Notes: a model not told the origin generated them from the letters alone. DNA of 64,000 nt from Streptomyces sp. TLI_235 (GCA_002300355.1 NSGV01000004.1:124001-188000); one strand, 5' to 3'; numbered from the stretch's first letter, positions 1 through 8,332 are shown. Program-made: numbers and translations.

Positions 1-1
1 G

Positions 2-532
2 GACCTCCGGGCGCGCGGGAACTACCCGCGGCGGCCGCTGAAGCTCGGCGTCGCCAACGGCAACGGCGGCGGCGTGGGCCTCGAACTGACCCCGGGGGAG
101 ATCGCCTTCGACTGGAAGAAGGACCAGCTCCGGACGGCCACCGCCACCGCCCGGATCCAGCCCGACCGCGGCGAGAAGCAGCCCATCGGCGGCATGAACA
201 TCGCGTTCACCGTCCGCCGCAGCTCCACCACGGCCGTGCCCGCCCTCGACGGCGCCCCGGGCGGCACGCTCGCGTCCTTCGGCCTGGTCGCCGAGGCGCT
301 CGGTGCCGATGTCGACGACCGCTTCGACTTCACCTGCTTCGTGCCCTCGATCAGCGCCGTCGGGCTCGCGTTCGACCCGGAGCGCTGGGAGCGCGACCCG
401 TTCACCGACCTGTCCGCGATCGGGCCGGAGGAGATCGAGCTGGACGACTTCTGCTGCGACGAGGGGAACTCCCCGCACAGCGAGCCCCGCCCGGTGCTGA
501 CCAAGTGGCTGGTGGACCGCCTCACCCGCTGA
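2..532 (+). CDS. C-terminal part of an unrecognised, possibly esterase-like protein (5' end outside window)
   Basis: The frame is open from the first complete codon, so the start lies upstream of the window. About 176 residues are visible, ending at TGA 530-532. A Gly/Asn-rich turn (LGVANGNGGG) is followed by a beta-rich stretch and by FVPSISAVG and an acidic tail with two adjacent cysteines (DDFCCDEGNSPHSE). The Ser-containing strand and the late Asp/His residues faintly recall the ends of serine esterases of the DUF676/lipase type. That is an impression, not an identification. An internal ATG-like start at 74 is unlikely because coding character extends to the edge. Confidence 0.45.
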   Translation, partial: DLRARGNYPRRPLKLGVANGNGGGVGLELTPGEIAFDWKKDQLRTATATARIQPDRGEKQPIGGMNIAFTVRRSSTTAVPALDGAPGGTLASFGLVAEALGADVDDRFDFTCFVPSISAVGLAFDPERWERDPFTDLSAIGPEEIELDDFCCDEGNSPHSEPRPVLTKWLVDRLTR

Positions 533-539
533 CGTCCGA

Positions 540-579
540 GGGCCCGGGGCGACCGGCGCGCGCCGGCCGCCCCAGGCCC
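540..579. terminator. GC hairpin after the first gene
   Basis: Arms 546-559 and 560-573 pair over 14 positions with one A/C mismatch, and an outer GGCCC/GGGCC pair extends the stem. There is no U-tract, as is usual in actinomycetes. It sits just after the stop at 532 and before the hydrolase at 706. Confidence 0.5.
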
Positions 580-705
580 TGTATGCGGCGCGCGGTGCGG
601 CGCGTGCGCCCCGGCGCCGGGATGGCGCGATCCGTGCTGGCGTGGCGCCGGGGCGCGGATGGGATGATCGACCCGCCCGACACGATCACGCAGAGGGAGC
701 ACACG

Positions 706-1461
706 ATGGCGATCAGTCACCGAACGGTCGGATCCGGCCCGCACAAGGTCCTCGTCCTGCACGACTGGTTCGGCAGCAGCTCCGGCTGGGGGACGTTCCT
801 CGACCTCCTGGACCCGGACGAGTTCGGCTACGCCTTCCTCGACTACCGCGGATACGGCGAACGGATCGCGGTGGAGGGTGAGTTCACCCTCGCCGAGATC
901 GCCTCCGACGCGCTGGCCCTGGCCGACCACCTCGGCTGGGACACGTTCTCGCTGGTCGGGCACTCGATGGGCGGCAAGGCGGCGCAGCGGATCCTCGCCG
1001 AGGCCCCGACCCGGGTCCGCAGGCTCGCCGGTGTCGCCCCCGTCCCGGCGAGCGCCTACCCGCTGGAGGGCGGCGCCCACGACCTCTTCCACGGCGCCGT
1101 GCAGTATCCGGCCAACCGCAGGGCCATCCTCGACCTGGTCACCGGTCACCGCGCCTGCGGGCGCTGGCTGGACCGGATGACCGCCCAGTCGGTCACCGGC
1201 TCCCGGCCGGAGGCCTTCGGCGGCTACCTGGTGGACTGGACGACCCAGGACTTCGCGGCGAAGGTCGCCGGCAGCCCGCTGCCCGTCGGCGTGTTCGTCG
1301 GCGAACACGACCCCGCGCTCTCCGCCGAGGTGATGCGCGGCACCTGGCTCGCCCACTACCCGAACGCCGAGCTCACCGTCCTCGCCAACTCCGGGCACTA
1401 CCCGATGTACGAGATCCCGGTGGCGTTCGCGGCGGCTCTGGAGGCCTTCCTGCGGGCCTGA
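706..1461 (+). CDS. alpha/beta hydrolase
   Basis: This 251-residue protein is a cytoplasmic alpha/beta-hydrolase of the small esterase/haloperoxidase-like class. The oxyanion region is HDWFG (about 19-23). The nucleophile elbow GHSMGG carries Ser87. Likely triad partners are Asp202 in GEHDP and His231 in NSGHYP. There is no signal peptide. The ATG at 706 is preceded by GAGGGAG at good spacing, whereas the open frame upstream (from 505) is low-complexity and has no ribosome site. Substrate is unknown. It stands alone, with a hairpin upstream. Confidence 0.85.
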   Translation: MAISHRTVGSGPHKVLVLHDWFGSSSGWGTFLDLLDPDEFGYAFLDYRGYGERIAVEGEFTLAEIASDALALADHLGWDTFSLVGHSMGGKAAQRILAEAPTRVRRLAGVAPVPASAYPLEGGAHDLFHGAVQYPANRRAILDLVTGHRACGRWLDRMTAQSVTGSRPEAFGGYLVDWTTQDFAAKVAGSPLPVGVFVGEHDPALSAEVMRGTWLAHYPNAELTVLANSGHYPMYEIPVAFAAALEAFLRA

Positions 1462-1500
1462 CGCACCGGCCGGTGCGGTGGCCGGCCGGCACCCGGTGGA

Positions 1501-1523
1501 TTGTCAGTACCCCGTTCTACTAT
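1501..1523 (+). promoter_or_regulatory. PafBC-type DNA-damage promoter (RecA-NDp class)
   Basis: TTGTCAGTA (1501-1509), an 8-base spacer and TACTAT (1518-1523) fit the actinobacterial RecA-independent damage promoter TTGTC(A/G)GTG-N8-TANNNT in all but one position. It lies 48 bases upstream of the start at 1571. Control by PafBC is inferred from the motif. Confidence 0.7.
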
Positions 1524-1570
1524 GGGTTTTGTCAGCGAGCGCCCCCAGCCACCGCACCAGGAGGTCGTCG

Positions 1571-1906
1571 ATGTCCGCTGCCCAGCCCGCTCTCGCCACC
1601 GTTTCCACCCTGCCCACCCTGCCCACCCTCTCCAGCCGCCGCACGCCGTCCGCACGACGGGTGCGGCCCGTCCGCCGCCCCGGTCCGCCCGCCGTCCGGC
1701 CGCTGCCGGCCGGCATGCCCCGCGAGTGGTACATCGACCACAACCGCCGGCTGAAGGCCATGCGCCTCGCGGTCGTGCTGCTCGACTCCGGGGTGTACCT
1801 GCCCCAGCACGCCACCAACCGCCGGATCCGCTCGCTCGCCGTCCGGCTCGGCATCCACCGCCCGTCCGCGATCACCTGCCGGGCGGTGCGCGCCCTGCTC
1901 GCCTGA
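1571..1906 (+). CDS. small basic protein, probably DNA-damage induced
   Basis: This is a 111-residue protein of unknown function. Residues 1-50 are low-complexity and rich in Thr, Leu, Pro and Arg. Residues 55-111 form a compact basic domain with MPREWYIDHNRRLKAMRL near its start and two Arg-rich helices (NRRIRSLAVRLGIHRPS) that look like a helix-turn-helix or another nucleic-acid-binding fold. The ATG at 1571 has a strong AGGAGG site; an upstream in-frame start at 1478 would run through the promoter. The PafBC-type promoter at 1501-1523 suggests expression after DNA damage. The fold and the role are inference. Confidence 0.7.
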   Translation: MSAAQPALATVSTLPTLPTLSSRRTPSARRVRPVRRPGPPAVRPLPAGMPREWYIDHNRRLKAMRLAVVLLDSGVYLPQHATNRRIRSLAVRLGIHRPSAITCRAVRALLA

Positions 1907-1912
1907 CCTGCC

Positions 1913-1956
1913 GCCGTCCCGGGGGCGGGTGCCACCCGCACCCGCCCCGGGACGGC
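1913..1956. terminator. strong hairpin terminator
   Basis: An arm beginning GCCGTCCCGGGGGCGGGTG pairs with CACCCGCCCCGGGACGGC, leaving a single bulged G. It starts 7 bases after the stop of the small basic gene. Confidence 0.7.
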
Positions 1957-2052
1957 ACGGTCGGACCACGGCGGTGCCCGGCCGTGCGGCCAGCACAGCC
2001 GCCGACGACGGGGGATGATCGGACCGACACCCGTTCGGAGAGGACCCGACCC

Positions 2053-3055
2053 ATGGAGTTCCGCCACCTGGGCCGCAGCGGCCTGGTCATCAGCGAGATC
2101 GCCTACGGCAACTGGCTCACCCACGGCTCCCAGGTGGAGGAGGACACCGCCGCAGCCTGCATCCGCGCCGCCCTCGACACCGGCATCACCACCTTCGACA
2201 CCGCCGACGTCTACGCCGAGACCCGCGCCGAGTCGGTCCTCGGCCGGGCCCTCAAGGGCGAGCGCCGCGAAGGCCTGGAGATCCTCACCAAGGTGTTCTG
2301 GCCCACCGGCCCCGGCCGCAACGACCGCGGCCTCGGCCGCAAGCACATCACGGAGGCGATCGACGGCTCACTGCGCCGCCTCCAGACCGACTACGCGGAC
2401 GTCTACCAGGCGCACCGCTACGACCCTCGACCCCGCTCGAGGAGACGATGGAGGCCTTCGCCGACGTGGTCCGTGCCGGCAAGGCCCTGTACATCGGCGT
2501 CTCCGAATGGACCGCCGACCAGATCCACGCCGGCCACGCCCTCGCCCGCGAACTCCGGGTGCCCTTCGTCTCCAGCCAGCCGCAGTACAGCGCGCTCTGG
2601 CGGGTCATCGAGGCCGAGGTCGTCCCCACCTGCGAGGAGCTCGGCATCGGCCAGATCGTCTGGTCGCCCATCGCCCAGGGCGTGCTGACGGGCAAGTACC
2701 TGCCCGGCGCCGCACCACCCGCCGGCTCCCGGGCCACCGACGAGAAGGGCGGCGCCGACTACGTCGCCCGCTGGATGCGCCCGGACGTCCTGGAACGCGT
2801 CCAGCAGCTGCGCCCGCTCGCCGAACAGGCCGGGCTCACCCAGGCTCAGCTCGCCGTCGCCTGGGTGCTGCAGAACCGGAACGTCGCCGCCGCGATCATC
2901 GGCGCCTCCCGCCCGAACAGGTCGCCGAGAACGCCCGCGCCGCCGGAGTCCTCCTGGAACCGGACCTGCTGAAGGCCATGGACGACATCCTCGCCCCGGT
3001 CGCGGAGACCGACCCCGCCCGGACGGCGCAGAACGCCCCGAAGGAGCGCCCCTGA
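2053..3055 (+). CDS. aldo/keto reductase (frameshifted by two single-base losses)
   Basis: This is an NADPH-dependent aldo/keto reductase of the Kv-beta-like/YdhF group, about 333 residues when repaired. The start MEFRHLGRSGLVISE, the catalytic DTADVY (Asp49, Tyr54), Lys80 and the AHRYDP segment lie in one frame. The frame shifts near 2427 into a second carrying SQPQYSALWR and QIVWSPIAQGVLTGKY. It shifts again near 2921 into a third ending at TGA 3053-3055. Both breaks are minus-one, in C-rich runs, and the encoded protein is otherwise continuous. Sequencing error is more likely than gene death. The ATG at 2053 follows GGAGAGGACC. Confidence 0.85.
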
Positions 3056-3211
3056 GCCCTCGGACCGCAAGCTGATCGCCCGGGCGGCCGGGCGGCCGGC
3101 TGACCGCGCGCCGGGCGGCGGAGAAGATTTCTCGGCGGCGCCGTCACATCCGCGGGCCGGCATCCGTCAGAGCAGTGCAAGCCCAGGGAAGCCAGCCGAA
3201 AGGAACCCGCC

Positions 3212-3712
3212 GTGAACACCGCTGCCACCGAGACCGCCGCCGCCACCTCCCGGATGTCCGACCCCGTGGAGCTCGTCCCGGAGCTGAAGGAGCTGGGCGG
3301 CTGGCTCTACCGCGCCACCGGCAACCGCTCGGTGCCGCGCACCACGATCGGCCTCGTCCAGCTGCGTGCCGGCCAGCTCGTCGGCAGCACCTACCTGGTC
3401 GTGATGCACGCGGGCCTGCTGCGCAAGGCGGGGGAGAGCGAGGAGCGCATCACCGCCGTGGCCACCTGGCAGGACGCCCCGTACTTCACCGCCGCCGAGC
3501 GCGCCGCCCTGGCCCTGGTCGAGGCCGTGCTCACGCCGAACCCGTCCGGCGAGCGGGTCTCGGACAAGCTGTACGCCGAGGCCGCCCGCCACTACGAGCC
3601 GAAGGCGCTCGCGACCCTCACCCTCGCGATCGGACAGGTGAACTTCTTCGTCCCGCTCGCCCTGATCGGCAAGCCCGTCCCCGGGGTCGCGCCCTCCGAG
3701 CAGTGGACCTGA
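3212..3712 (+). CDS. carboxymuconolactone decarboxylase / AhpD-like protein lacking the CxxC
   Basis: This 166-residue all-helical protein follows the CMD/AhpD pattern: LRAGQ, MHAGLLRKAGESEERI, a FTAAERAALALVEAV helix, and the ARHYEPKALATLTLAIGQVN segment. In active members the helix carries GCxxCxxMH. Here it reads GSTYLVVMH, so Ser59 and Leu62 replace both cysteines, while His66 remains. The protein therefore cannot do thiol peroxidase or disulfide chemistry in the usual way. The GTG start at 3212 has AAAGGA nine bases upstream. A hairpin follows the gene. Confidence 0.85.
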   Translation: MNTAATETAAATSRMSDPVELVPELKELGGWLYRATGNRSVPRTTIGLVQLRAGQLVGSTYLVVMHAGLLRKAGESEERITAVATWQDAPYFTAAERAALALVEAVLTPNPSGERVSDKLYAEAARHYEPKALATLTLAIGQVNFFVPLALIGKPVPGVAPSEQWT

Positions 3713-3725
3713 CGGACCGTTCGGC

Positions 3726-3750
3726 CCGCCCGCCGGCAACCGGCGGGCGG
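3726..3750. terminator. hairpin terminator between convergent genes
   Basis: CGCCCGCCGG (3727-3736), loop CAA and CCGGCGGGCG (3740-3749) form a perfect 10-bp stem, with one more outer C-G pair. It can serve both the AhpD-like gene and the convergent VOC gene. Confidence 0.65.
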
Positions 3751-3780
3751 CCGGATCGCGGCGCCGTGCCCGCCGGCCGG

Positions 3781-4197
3781 TCAGGCCTGCTGCTCGCTGA
3801 TGTTGACGAGCCAGGTGATGCCGAAGCGGTCGGTGCACATGCCGAACACGTCGCCCCACATCTGCTTCTCCAGCGGGACGGCCACCGTGCCGCCGGCCGA
3901 GAGCTCGTCCCAGTAGCGGCGCAGCTCGGCGTCGTCGTCGCCGCTCACGCTCACCGAGATGTTGTTGCCCGGCCGGTGCTCCTGCCCGGGCGGGTTGTCC
4001 GCCCCCATGAGGGTGAAGCCGCTCGGGGTCTCCAGCATGCCGTGCATGATCTTCTCGGCGGCCTCCCCGGCCTGCTCCGGGCCGTACTGACCGTAGGTGT
4101 TCAGTGCCAGCGTGCCGCCGAACACCGTCCGGTAGAACTCCATCGCCTGTCGGGCGTCGCCGTCGAAGCTGATGTACGGGTTGAGCCGGGATGCCAT
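3781..4197 (-). CDS. VOC family protein (PhnB-like)
   Basis: This 138-residue single-domain vicinal-oxygen-chelate protein is of the PhnB / 3-demethylubiquinone-methyltransferase-like class. It starts MASRLNPYISFDGDARQAM and has FYRTVFGG near residue 25. The later metal-site strand reads LMGADNPPG and the C-terminal strand GMCTDRFGITWLVNI. Such proteins bind small molecules or metals, and no specific reaction can be assigned. The ATG at 4197 is preceded by GAGAGGACCCGAC. It is divergent from the DGPF/ECF42 pair, and VOC genes are common around that sigma family. Confidence 0.85.
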   Translation of the reverse strand: MASRLNPYISFDGDARQAMEFYRTVFGGTLALNTYGQYGPEQAGEAAEKIMHGMLETPSGFTLMGADNPPGQEHRPGNNISVSVSGDDDAELRRYWDELSAGGTVAVPLEKQMWGDVFGMCTDRFGITWLVNISEQQA

Positions 4198-4342
4198 GTC
4201 GGGTCCTCTCCTGACGACGCGTCGGACCTGCCGCAGCCTAATGCTCTGCCACGCAGCCCCTGCCCTGTTGTGACGTGACGCGCCGACCGGGTACCGCGTG
4301 GGGCGGCGCGTGTACGTGGGCCGCGCGGGTGACGGAGCGCGT

Positions 4343-4400
4343 ACGCGCCCGTGACGTCGGTGTCGAAGGCCTGCAACCGTAAAATTCGGGCAGCGGTGTC
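4343..4400 (+). pseudogene. remnant of a second DGPF (YCII-related) gene 3' end
   Basis: At 4351-4377 the frame reads SVSKACNRKIR. This nearly repeats GSKACNRKTEVR at the end of the intact DGPF gene (4756-4790), and the DNA is almost identical over GTCGAAGGCCTGCAACCG. The rest of that gene is gone. It appears to be the tail of a former tandem paralogue just upstream of the present pair. Confidence 0.6.
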
Positions 4401-4480
4401 GGAACGGGGTGGAGGCGTTCGTAGTAGGGGTGAGCGGTCGCCCGCGAGGGGCGTTCGCGAAGCGCAGGAGATGATGCGAG

Positions 4481-4804
4481 ATGCAGTATCTGGTTTCCGT
4501 GATCGCCGACACGTCCGACCTCGCCACCCCGGACGAGGACGCTGCGATCGACGTGTTCAACGACCGGCTCCACGCCGAGGGCCACTGGGTCTTCGCCGGT
4601 GGCCTCGGTGGGCCCGACACGGCCACGGTGATCGACAACCGCGGCGCGGAGGCGCTGTTCACCGACGGGCCCTTCGTGGAGTCGAAGGAGTTCATCATCG
4701 GCTTCTGGATCATCGAGGCTCCCGACCTCGACGTTGCGCTCAAGCTGGCGGCCGAGGGGTCGAAGGCCTGCAACCGGAAGACCGAGGTGCGGCCGTTCCT
4801 GTGA
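4481..4804 (+). CDS. YCII-related DGPF protein, partner of ECF42 sigma factor
   Basis: This 107-residue YCII-family protein carries the defining TDGPFVESKE motif near residues 66-75 and ends GSKACNRKTEVRPFL. DGPF proteins are nearly always encoded beside ECF42 sigma factors; their biochemical role is unknown. The ATG at 4481 has AGGAGATGATGCG upstream. Its TGA (4802-4804) overlaps the GTG (4801-4803) of the sigma gene, so the two are translationally coupled. Confidence 0.92.
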   Translation: MQYLVSVIADTSDLATPDEDAAIDVFNDRLHAEGHWVFAGGLGGPDTATVIDNRGAEALFTDGPFVESKEFIIGFWIIEAPDLDVALKLAAEGSKACNRKTEVRPFL

Positions 4805-6033
4805 GCGTGACCGACGTCCGGGAGGCGATCACCCGGGCCCACCGCGAGGAGTGGGCGCGGGTGGTCGCCGCCCTGACCGGACGTTTCGGTGACCTCGACA
4901 TCGCCGAGGAGGCGGCCGCCGAGGCGTTCGCGACCGCCGTCGAGCGGTGGCCGGCCGACGGCGTCCCGCCCAACCCGGGCGCCTGGCTGACCACCACCGC
5001 CAACCGCAAGGCCATCGACCGGCTCCGGCGCGAGAACAAGCGCGGCGACAAGCAGAAGGAGGCTCAGCTGATGTACGACGACGCACCGCCCGAGCCTCTC
5101 GGCGCCATCGACGACGAGCGGCTCCGGCTGATCTTCACCTGCTGTCACCCGGCGCTGGCGATGGAGGCCCGGGTGGCGCTGACGCTGCGCATGGTCGGCG
5201 GTCTGACCGTGACCGAGATCGCCCGTGCCTTCCTGGTGCAGGAGACCGCCATGGGCCGGCGGATCACCCGCGCGAAGGCCAAGATCAAGGCGGCTCGCAT
5301 CCCCTATCGGCTGCCGACCGCGCAGGATCTCCCGGCACGCGTGTCCGGCGTACTGGCCGTGCTCTACCTCGTCTTCAACGAGGGCTACCTGGCGACCGGC
5401 CCCGACACCGATCCCGTACGTCACGACCTCACCGCCGAGGCGATCCGGCTCACCCGCCTCGTCCGGGCCCTCATGCCGACCGACGGCGAGGCGGCCGGGC
5501 TGCTGGCGCTGATGCTCCTCATCGAGGCCCGCCGTACCGCCCGGGTCTCGCCGAGCGGCGAACTGATCGCGCTCGACGAGCAGGACCGTGGGGCCTGGGA
5601 CACTGCGCTGATCGCCGAGGGCCACCGGCTGGTACGCGAGCGCCTGGCCGCCGGTGCGGCTCCGGGCCGCTACCAGATCCTCGCGGCGATCAATGCCGTG
5701 CACACCTCCGCCCGCGACGTGCGCGACACCGACTGGTGGCAGGTCGTCGCCCTCTACGACCAGCTCGTCCGCCTCGACCCCTCGCCGATCATCGCGCTCA
5801 ACCGGGCCGTCGCGGTCGCCGAGCTCGACGGCCCGGAGGTGGCGCTGGCGGCCGTCGACCGACTCGAGGACAGGCTGGCGGGCTACCACGCCTACCACGC
5901 GACACGCGCCGACCTGCTGCGCCGGCTTGGCCGCGGTCAGACGTCGCGTGAGGCCTACGACAGAGCCATCGATCTGGCGGGCAACACCGCCGAGATCGCC
6001 TACCTGACGCGCCGCCGCGACCAGCTGGGGTAG
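4801..6033 (+). CDS. ECF42-type RNA polymerase sigma factor with C-terminal extension
   Basis: This 410-residue sigma factor has region 2 at about 10-80 (DIAEEAAAEAF, NPGAWLTTTANRKAIDRLRR), the group signature FTCCHPAL at 112-119, and region 4 at about 125-165 (GGLTVTEIARAFLVQE). A long helical C-terminal domain (about 180-410) contains NEGYLATGPD, DWWQVVALYDQL and a TPR-like tail. The length and that domain define ECF42, which has no anti-sigma factor and is thought to be self-controlled by the extension. GTG 4801 overlaps the DGPF stop. An alternative GTG lies at 4807. Confidence 0.92.
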   Translation: MSVTDVREAITRAHREEWARVVAALTGRFGDLDIAEEAAAEAFATAVERWPADGVPPNPGAWLTTTANRKAIDRLRRENKRGDKQKEAQLMYDDAPPEPLGAIDDERLRLIFTCCHPALAMEARVALTLRMVGGLTVTEIARAFLVQETAMGRRITRAKAKIKAARIPYRLPTAQDLPARVSGVLAVLYLVFNEGYLATGPDTDPVRHDLTAEAIRLTRLVRALMPTDGEAAGLLALMLLIEARRTARVSPSGELIALDEQDRGAWDTALIAEGHRLVRERLAAGAAPGRYQILAAINAVHTSARDVRDTDWWQVVALYDQLVRLDPSPIIALNRAVAVAELDGPEVALAAVDRLEDRLAGYHAYHATRADLLRRLGRGQTSREAYDRAIDLAGNTAEIAYLTRRRDQLG

Positions 6034-6084
6034 CACACGCGGTACCGGGTCGGTGCGTCGCGTCGCACCACGTGGGCCCGGTGG

Positions 6085-6513
6085 CTACGGGGTGACGGTC
6101 CGGTCGTTGAGCCGCGCGAAGGACGTGGCGACCAGCTCGCGCAGGACGTCCTCGTCGACGTCGGCGAGCCGCTTCAGGTAGAGGCAGCCCTTGCCGGTGG
6201 TGTGCGGGCCGAGCCGGGCCAGCAGTCCGGCGTACGGCTCGAAGCCCTCGGCGACGTACAGCACCAGGGCCTGCCTGCGCGGCGCCAGCGCGATCGGCGG
6301 CCAGTCGCCCGAGCGGCCGCTCGCGTAGCGGTACCGGTAGACCCCGAACCCCACCATCGAGGTGCCCCACATCTCCGGCGGCGCACCGGTCGCCGCGGCC
6401 ACCAGGGCGCACAGCGCCAGCGCGTCGGCCCGGCGCCGCTCGTCGCCGACACCCGTGAGGAACTCCTCGGGGTCGGCGCCGGTCCGCGCGGGCGCGGTCT
6501 TCGGTTCGGCCAT
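6085..6513 (-). CDS. DUF1801 domain protein
   Basis: This 142-residue protein fits DUF1801: AEEF-like helix (DPEEFLTGVGDERRRADALAL), MWGTSMVGFGVYRYRYASG, then APRRQALVLYV and GKGCLYLKRLADVD. The family is small, cytoplasmic and uncharacterised. ATG 6513 is chosen; a GTG 18 bases upstream (6531) is also in frame and neither site has a strong Shine-Dalgarno. Its stop faces the sigma factor gene. Confidence 0.85.
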   Translation of the reverse strand: MAEPKTAPARTGADPEEFLTGVGDERRRADALALCALVAAATGAPPEMWGTSMVGFGVYRYRYASGRSGDWPPIALAPRRQALVLYVAEGFEPYAGLLARLGPHTTGKGCLYLKRLADVDEDVLRELVATSFARLNDRTVTP

Positions 6514-6568
6514 CGCACTCACCCGCCCCACTCGTGACCGCTGTCCGCCCCACCAGGATGCCGGCGGT

Positions 6569-7228
6569 TCACTCCTCGGACCGCTCGGTGACCGCGGCGT
6601 CCGTGCGATCGCCGAGGAACTCGTACCAGCGCCGCTGCAGGCACACGTACCGGGTGTCCGCCTCCACCAGCCGGAGGAACGAGCCGACGGTCTCCGCCAG
6701 CCTGGCCCGGAGCCCCGGGTCGGCCAGATCCCCGTCGTCGGTGAAGGCCTGGTGCGCCCGCGCGAGGCTGAACATGTCCGGGTAGACCCGGGTGCCCAGG
6801 TGTTCGAGCGGCACCCGCAGCGCCCACAGCCCGCGGTTGCCGCCCACCATCGACGGCGAGGCCGAGACCAGCAGGGCGTGCTTGACCTTGAACGGCTGCG
6901 GCCGCACCCGGGAGACCCAGTCCACCGCGTTCTTCAGCGCACCGGGCACCGAGGCGTTGTACTCCGGGGCGGAGATGACGAAGGCATCGCAGGCGGCGAT
7001 CCGCTCGCGCAGCGCCAACGCCCCCGGCGGGAGCCCGCCGGCGGACTCGACGTCCCCGTCGTAGAGCGGCATCGGGAAGTCCCGCAGGCCCGCCGGATCG
7101 GCCCTCGCGCCCGCCTCGTCCACCAGCCGGGCGACCAGCGCGGCCAGCCGCCCGTTGAGCGAGTCGGCGCGCAGCGACGCGCCGAGGACGAACACCCGCA
7201 CCGGGCCCGGTGATCCGTCCGCCGTCAT
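6569..7228 (-). CDS. NADPH-dependent FMN reductase family protein
   Basis: This 219-residue flavodoxin-like oxidoreductase has the phosphate loop GASLRADSLNGRLA (about 16-29) and the flavin-stacking SAPEYNASVPGALKNAVDW (near 95-113), followed by KHALLVSASPSMVGG. It should reduce FMN or quinones with NAD(P)H. ATG 7228 is preceded by GGGAGGCGGA. A 55-base gap separates it from the DUF1801 gene downstream, so co-transcription is possible. Confidence 0.88.
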   Translation of the reverse strand: MTADGSPGPVRVFVLGASLRADSLNGRLAALVARLVDEAGARADPAGLRDFPMPLYDGDVESAGGLPPGALALRERIAACDAFVISAPEYNASVPGALKNAVDWVSRVRPQPFKVKHALLVSASPSMVGGNRGLWALRVPLEHLGTRVYPDMFSLARAHQAFTDDGDLADPGLRARLAETVGSFLRLVEADTRYVCLQRRWYEFLGDRTDAAVTERSEE

Positions 7229-7399
7229 TCCGCCTCCCGAGGCCTCGCCGGATGCTTCGGCGCCCATCCTGCCCGGCGGCCGCCGCCGCGCCGGGGAACC
7301 GCGGCCCGCCCCGGGGGTGTGTCGCTGCGCAGGCGGCGCGAGACCGGTGCAGCACAATGACGGCACATCAGCCGACGGGCTTTGCGGAGGTGGCACCGG

Positions 7400-7801
7400 G
7401 TGGCGGACTTCCCGACCGAGGGCATGGAGCTGACCCGGCTGCTCGTCGTCTCCGACCTCGCCCGCTCGCGCGCCTGGTACGAGGACGTGCTCGGCGCCGA
7501 GGTCGAGCGCGCGTACGAGGGGGCGTGCGTGCTGCGGCTGCTCGGCGCGTGGCTGCTCCTGGTGACCGCCGGCGGGCCGACCCCGGACAAGCCCACCGTC
7601 GCGTTCGAGCCGCCCGGCGACCCGGACCGGGTCAGCGCGGAGACGATCTTCCGGGTGCCGGACTGCCGCGGCGCCTACCGGACCCTGCGGGAGCGCGGCG
7701 CGAGCTTCCTCGCCCCGCCGCTCGACCGCGGCCGCGAGATCCGGGCCTTCTTCCGTGACCCCGACGGCCACCTGTTCGAGATCAGCGAGCTGACCCGCTG
7801 A
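7400..7801 (+). CDS. VOC / glyoxalase-like protein
   Basis: This 133-residue VOC protein begins around MELTRLLVVSDLARSRAWYEDVLGA and ends FFRDPDGHLFEISELTR, the standard pair of half-domains. Function is unassigned; candidates are glyoxalase, dioxygenase-like or resistance binding proteins. GTG 7400 is chosen because GGAGGT lies 9 bases before it. The next gene starts 36 bases after its stop but has its own leaderless promoter. Confidence 0.85.
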   Translation: MADFPTEGMELTRLLVVSDLARSRAWYEDVLGAEVERAYEGACVLRLLGAWLLLVTAGGPTPDKPTVAFEPPGDPDRVSAETIFRVPDCRGAYRTLRERGASFLAPPLDRGREIRAFFRDPDGHLFEISELTR

Positions 7802-7837
7802 GCGGGGCGCCCCCGTGGCCGCCGTAGGCTGGGGCGC

Positions 7838-8332
7838 ATGGCCCTGGTCGAAGTCGTGCAGCTCCTGGTGTCGCCGGCCCACCGGTACACCGGCCGCCCG
7901 TCCGACGGTCCGTCCGCGGCCCACCCCGGCGAGCTGGTGCACACCGCCGAGGTCCGGCACGGGCTGGGGCTCGTCGGCGACCGCTACTACGCCCGACCCG
8001 CCCACCGCGACGCCTCGGTGACCCTGATGGCCGCCGAGAACCTCCCGCTCGACATCGACCCGGAGACCGACCTCCGCCACACCCGCCGCAATGTGCTGCT
8101 CCGCGGCGTCGACATCGACGCACAGCTCGGCCGGACGATCTCCCTGGACTGCGGCAGCGGGCCCGTCCTGCTGGCGGTACGCCGCGCCGCACGGCCCTGC
8201 GGATGGATGGACGCCGTCATCGGCCCCGGCGCCCAGCGCGCCCTGCGGGGCCGCGGCGGCGTCCGCTGCACACCCCTGAGCGACGGCGTACTCGCCGTCG
8301 GGCCCGCGGAGTTCACCGTCCTCCCCGACTGA
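7838..8332 (+). CDS. MOSC domain protein
   Basis: This 164-residue protein consists of a MOSC domain, the sulfur-carrier beta-barrel found at the end of molybdenum cofactor sulfurases. GDRYYARP (about 47-54), the TLMAAENL strand and the conserved RAARPCGWMDAVIGPGAQ with Cys near 127 support this. It probably moves sulfur or reduces N-hydroxylated compounds; substrate is not predictable. TAGGCT at 7825-7830 lies 7 bases before the ATG and there is no Shine-Dalgarno, so the mRNA is probably leaderless. Confidence 0.86.
   Translation: MALVEVVQLLVSPAHRYTGRPSDGPSAAHPGELVHTAEVRHGLGLVGDRYYARPAHRDASVTLMAAENLPLDIDPETDLRHTRRNVLLRGVDIDAQLGRTISLDCGSGPVLLAVRRAARPCGWMDAVIGPGAQRALRGRGGVRCTPLSDGVLAVGPAEFTVLPD

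Noticed and set aside
3781..6036. A 751-codon open frame on the minus strand across the ECF42 gene
   Set aside because: Only its last 138 codons (VOC protein) are real. The remainder is the antisense shadow of the sigma factor gene caused by high GC.
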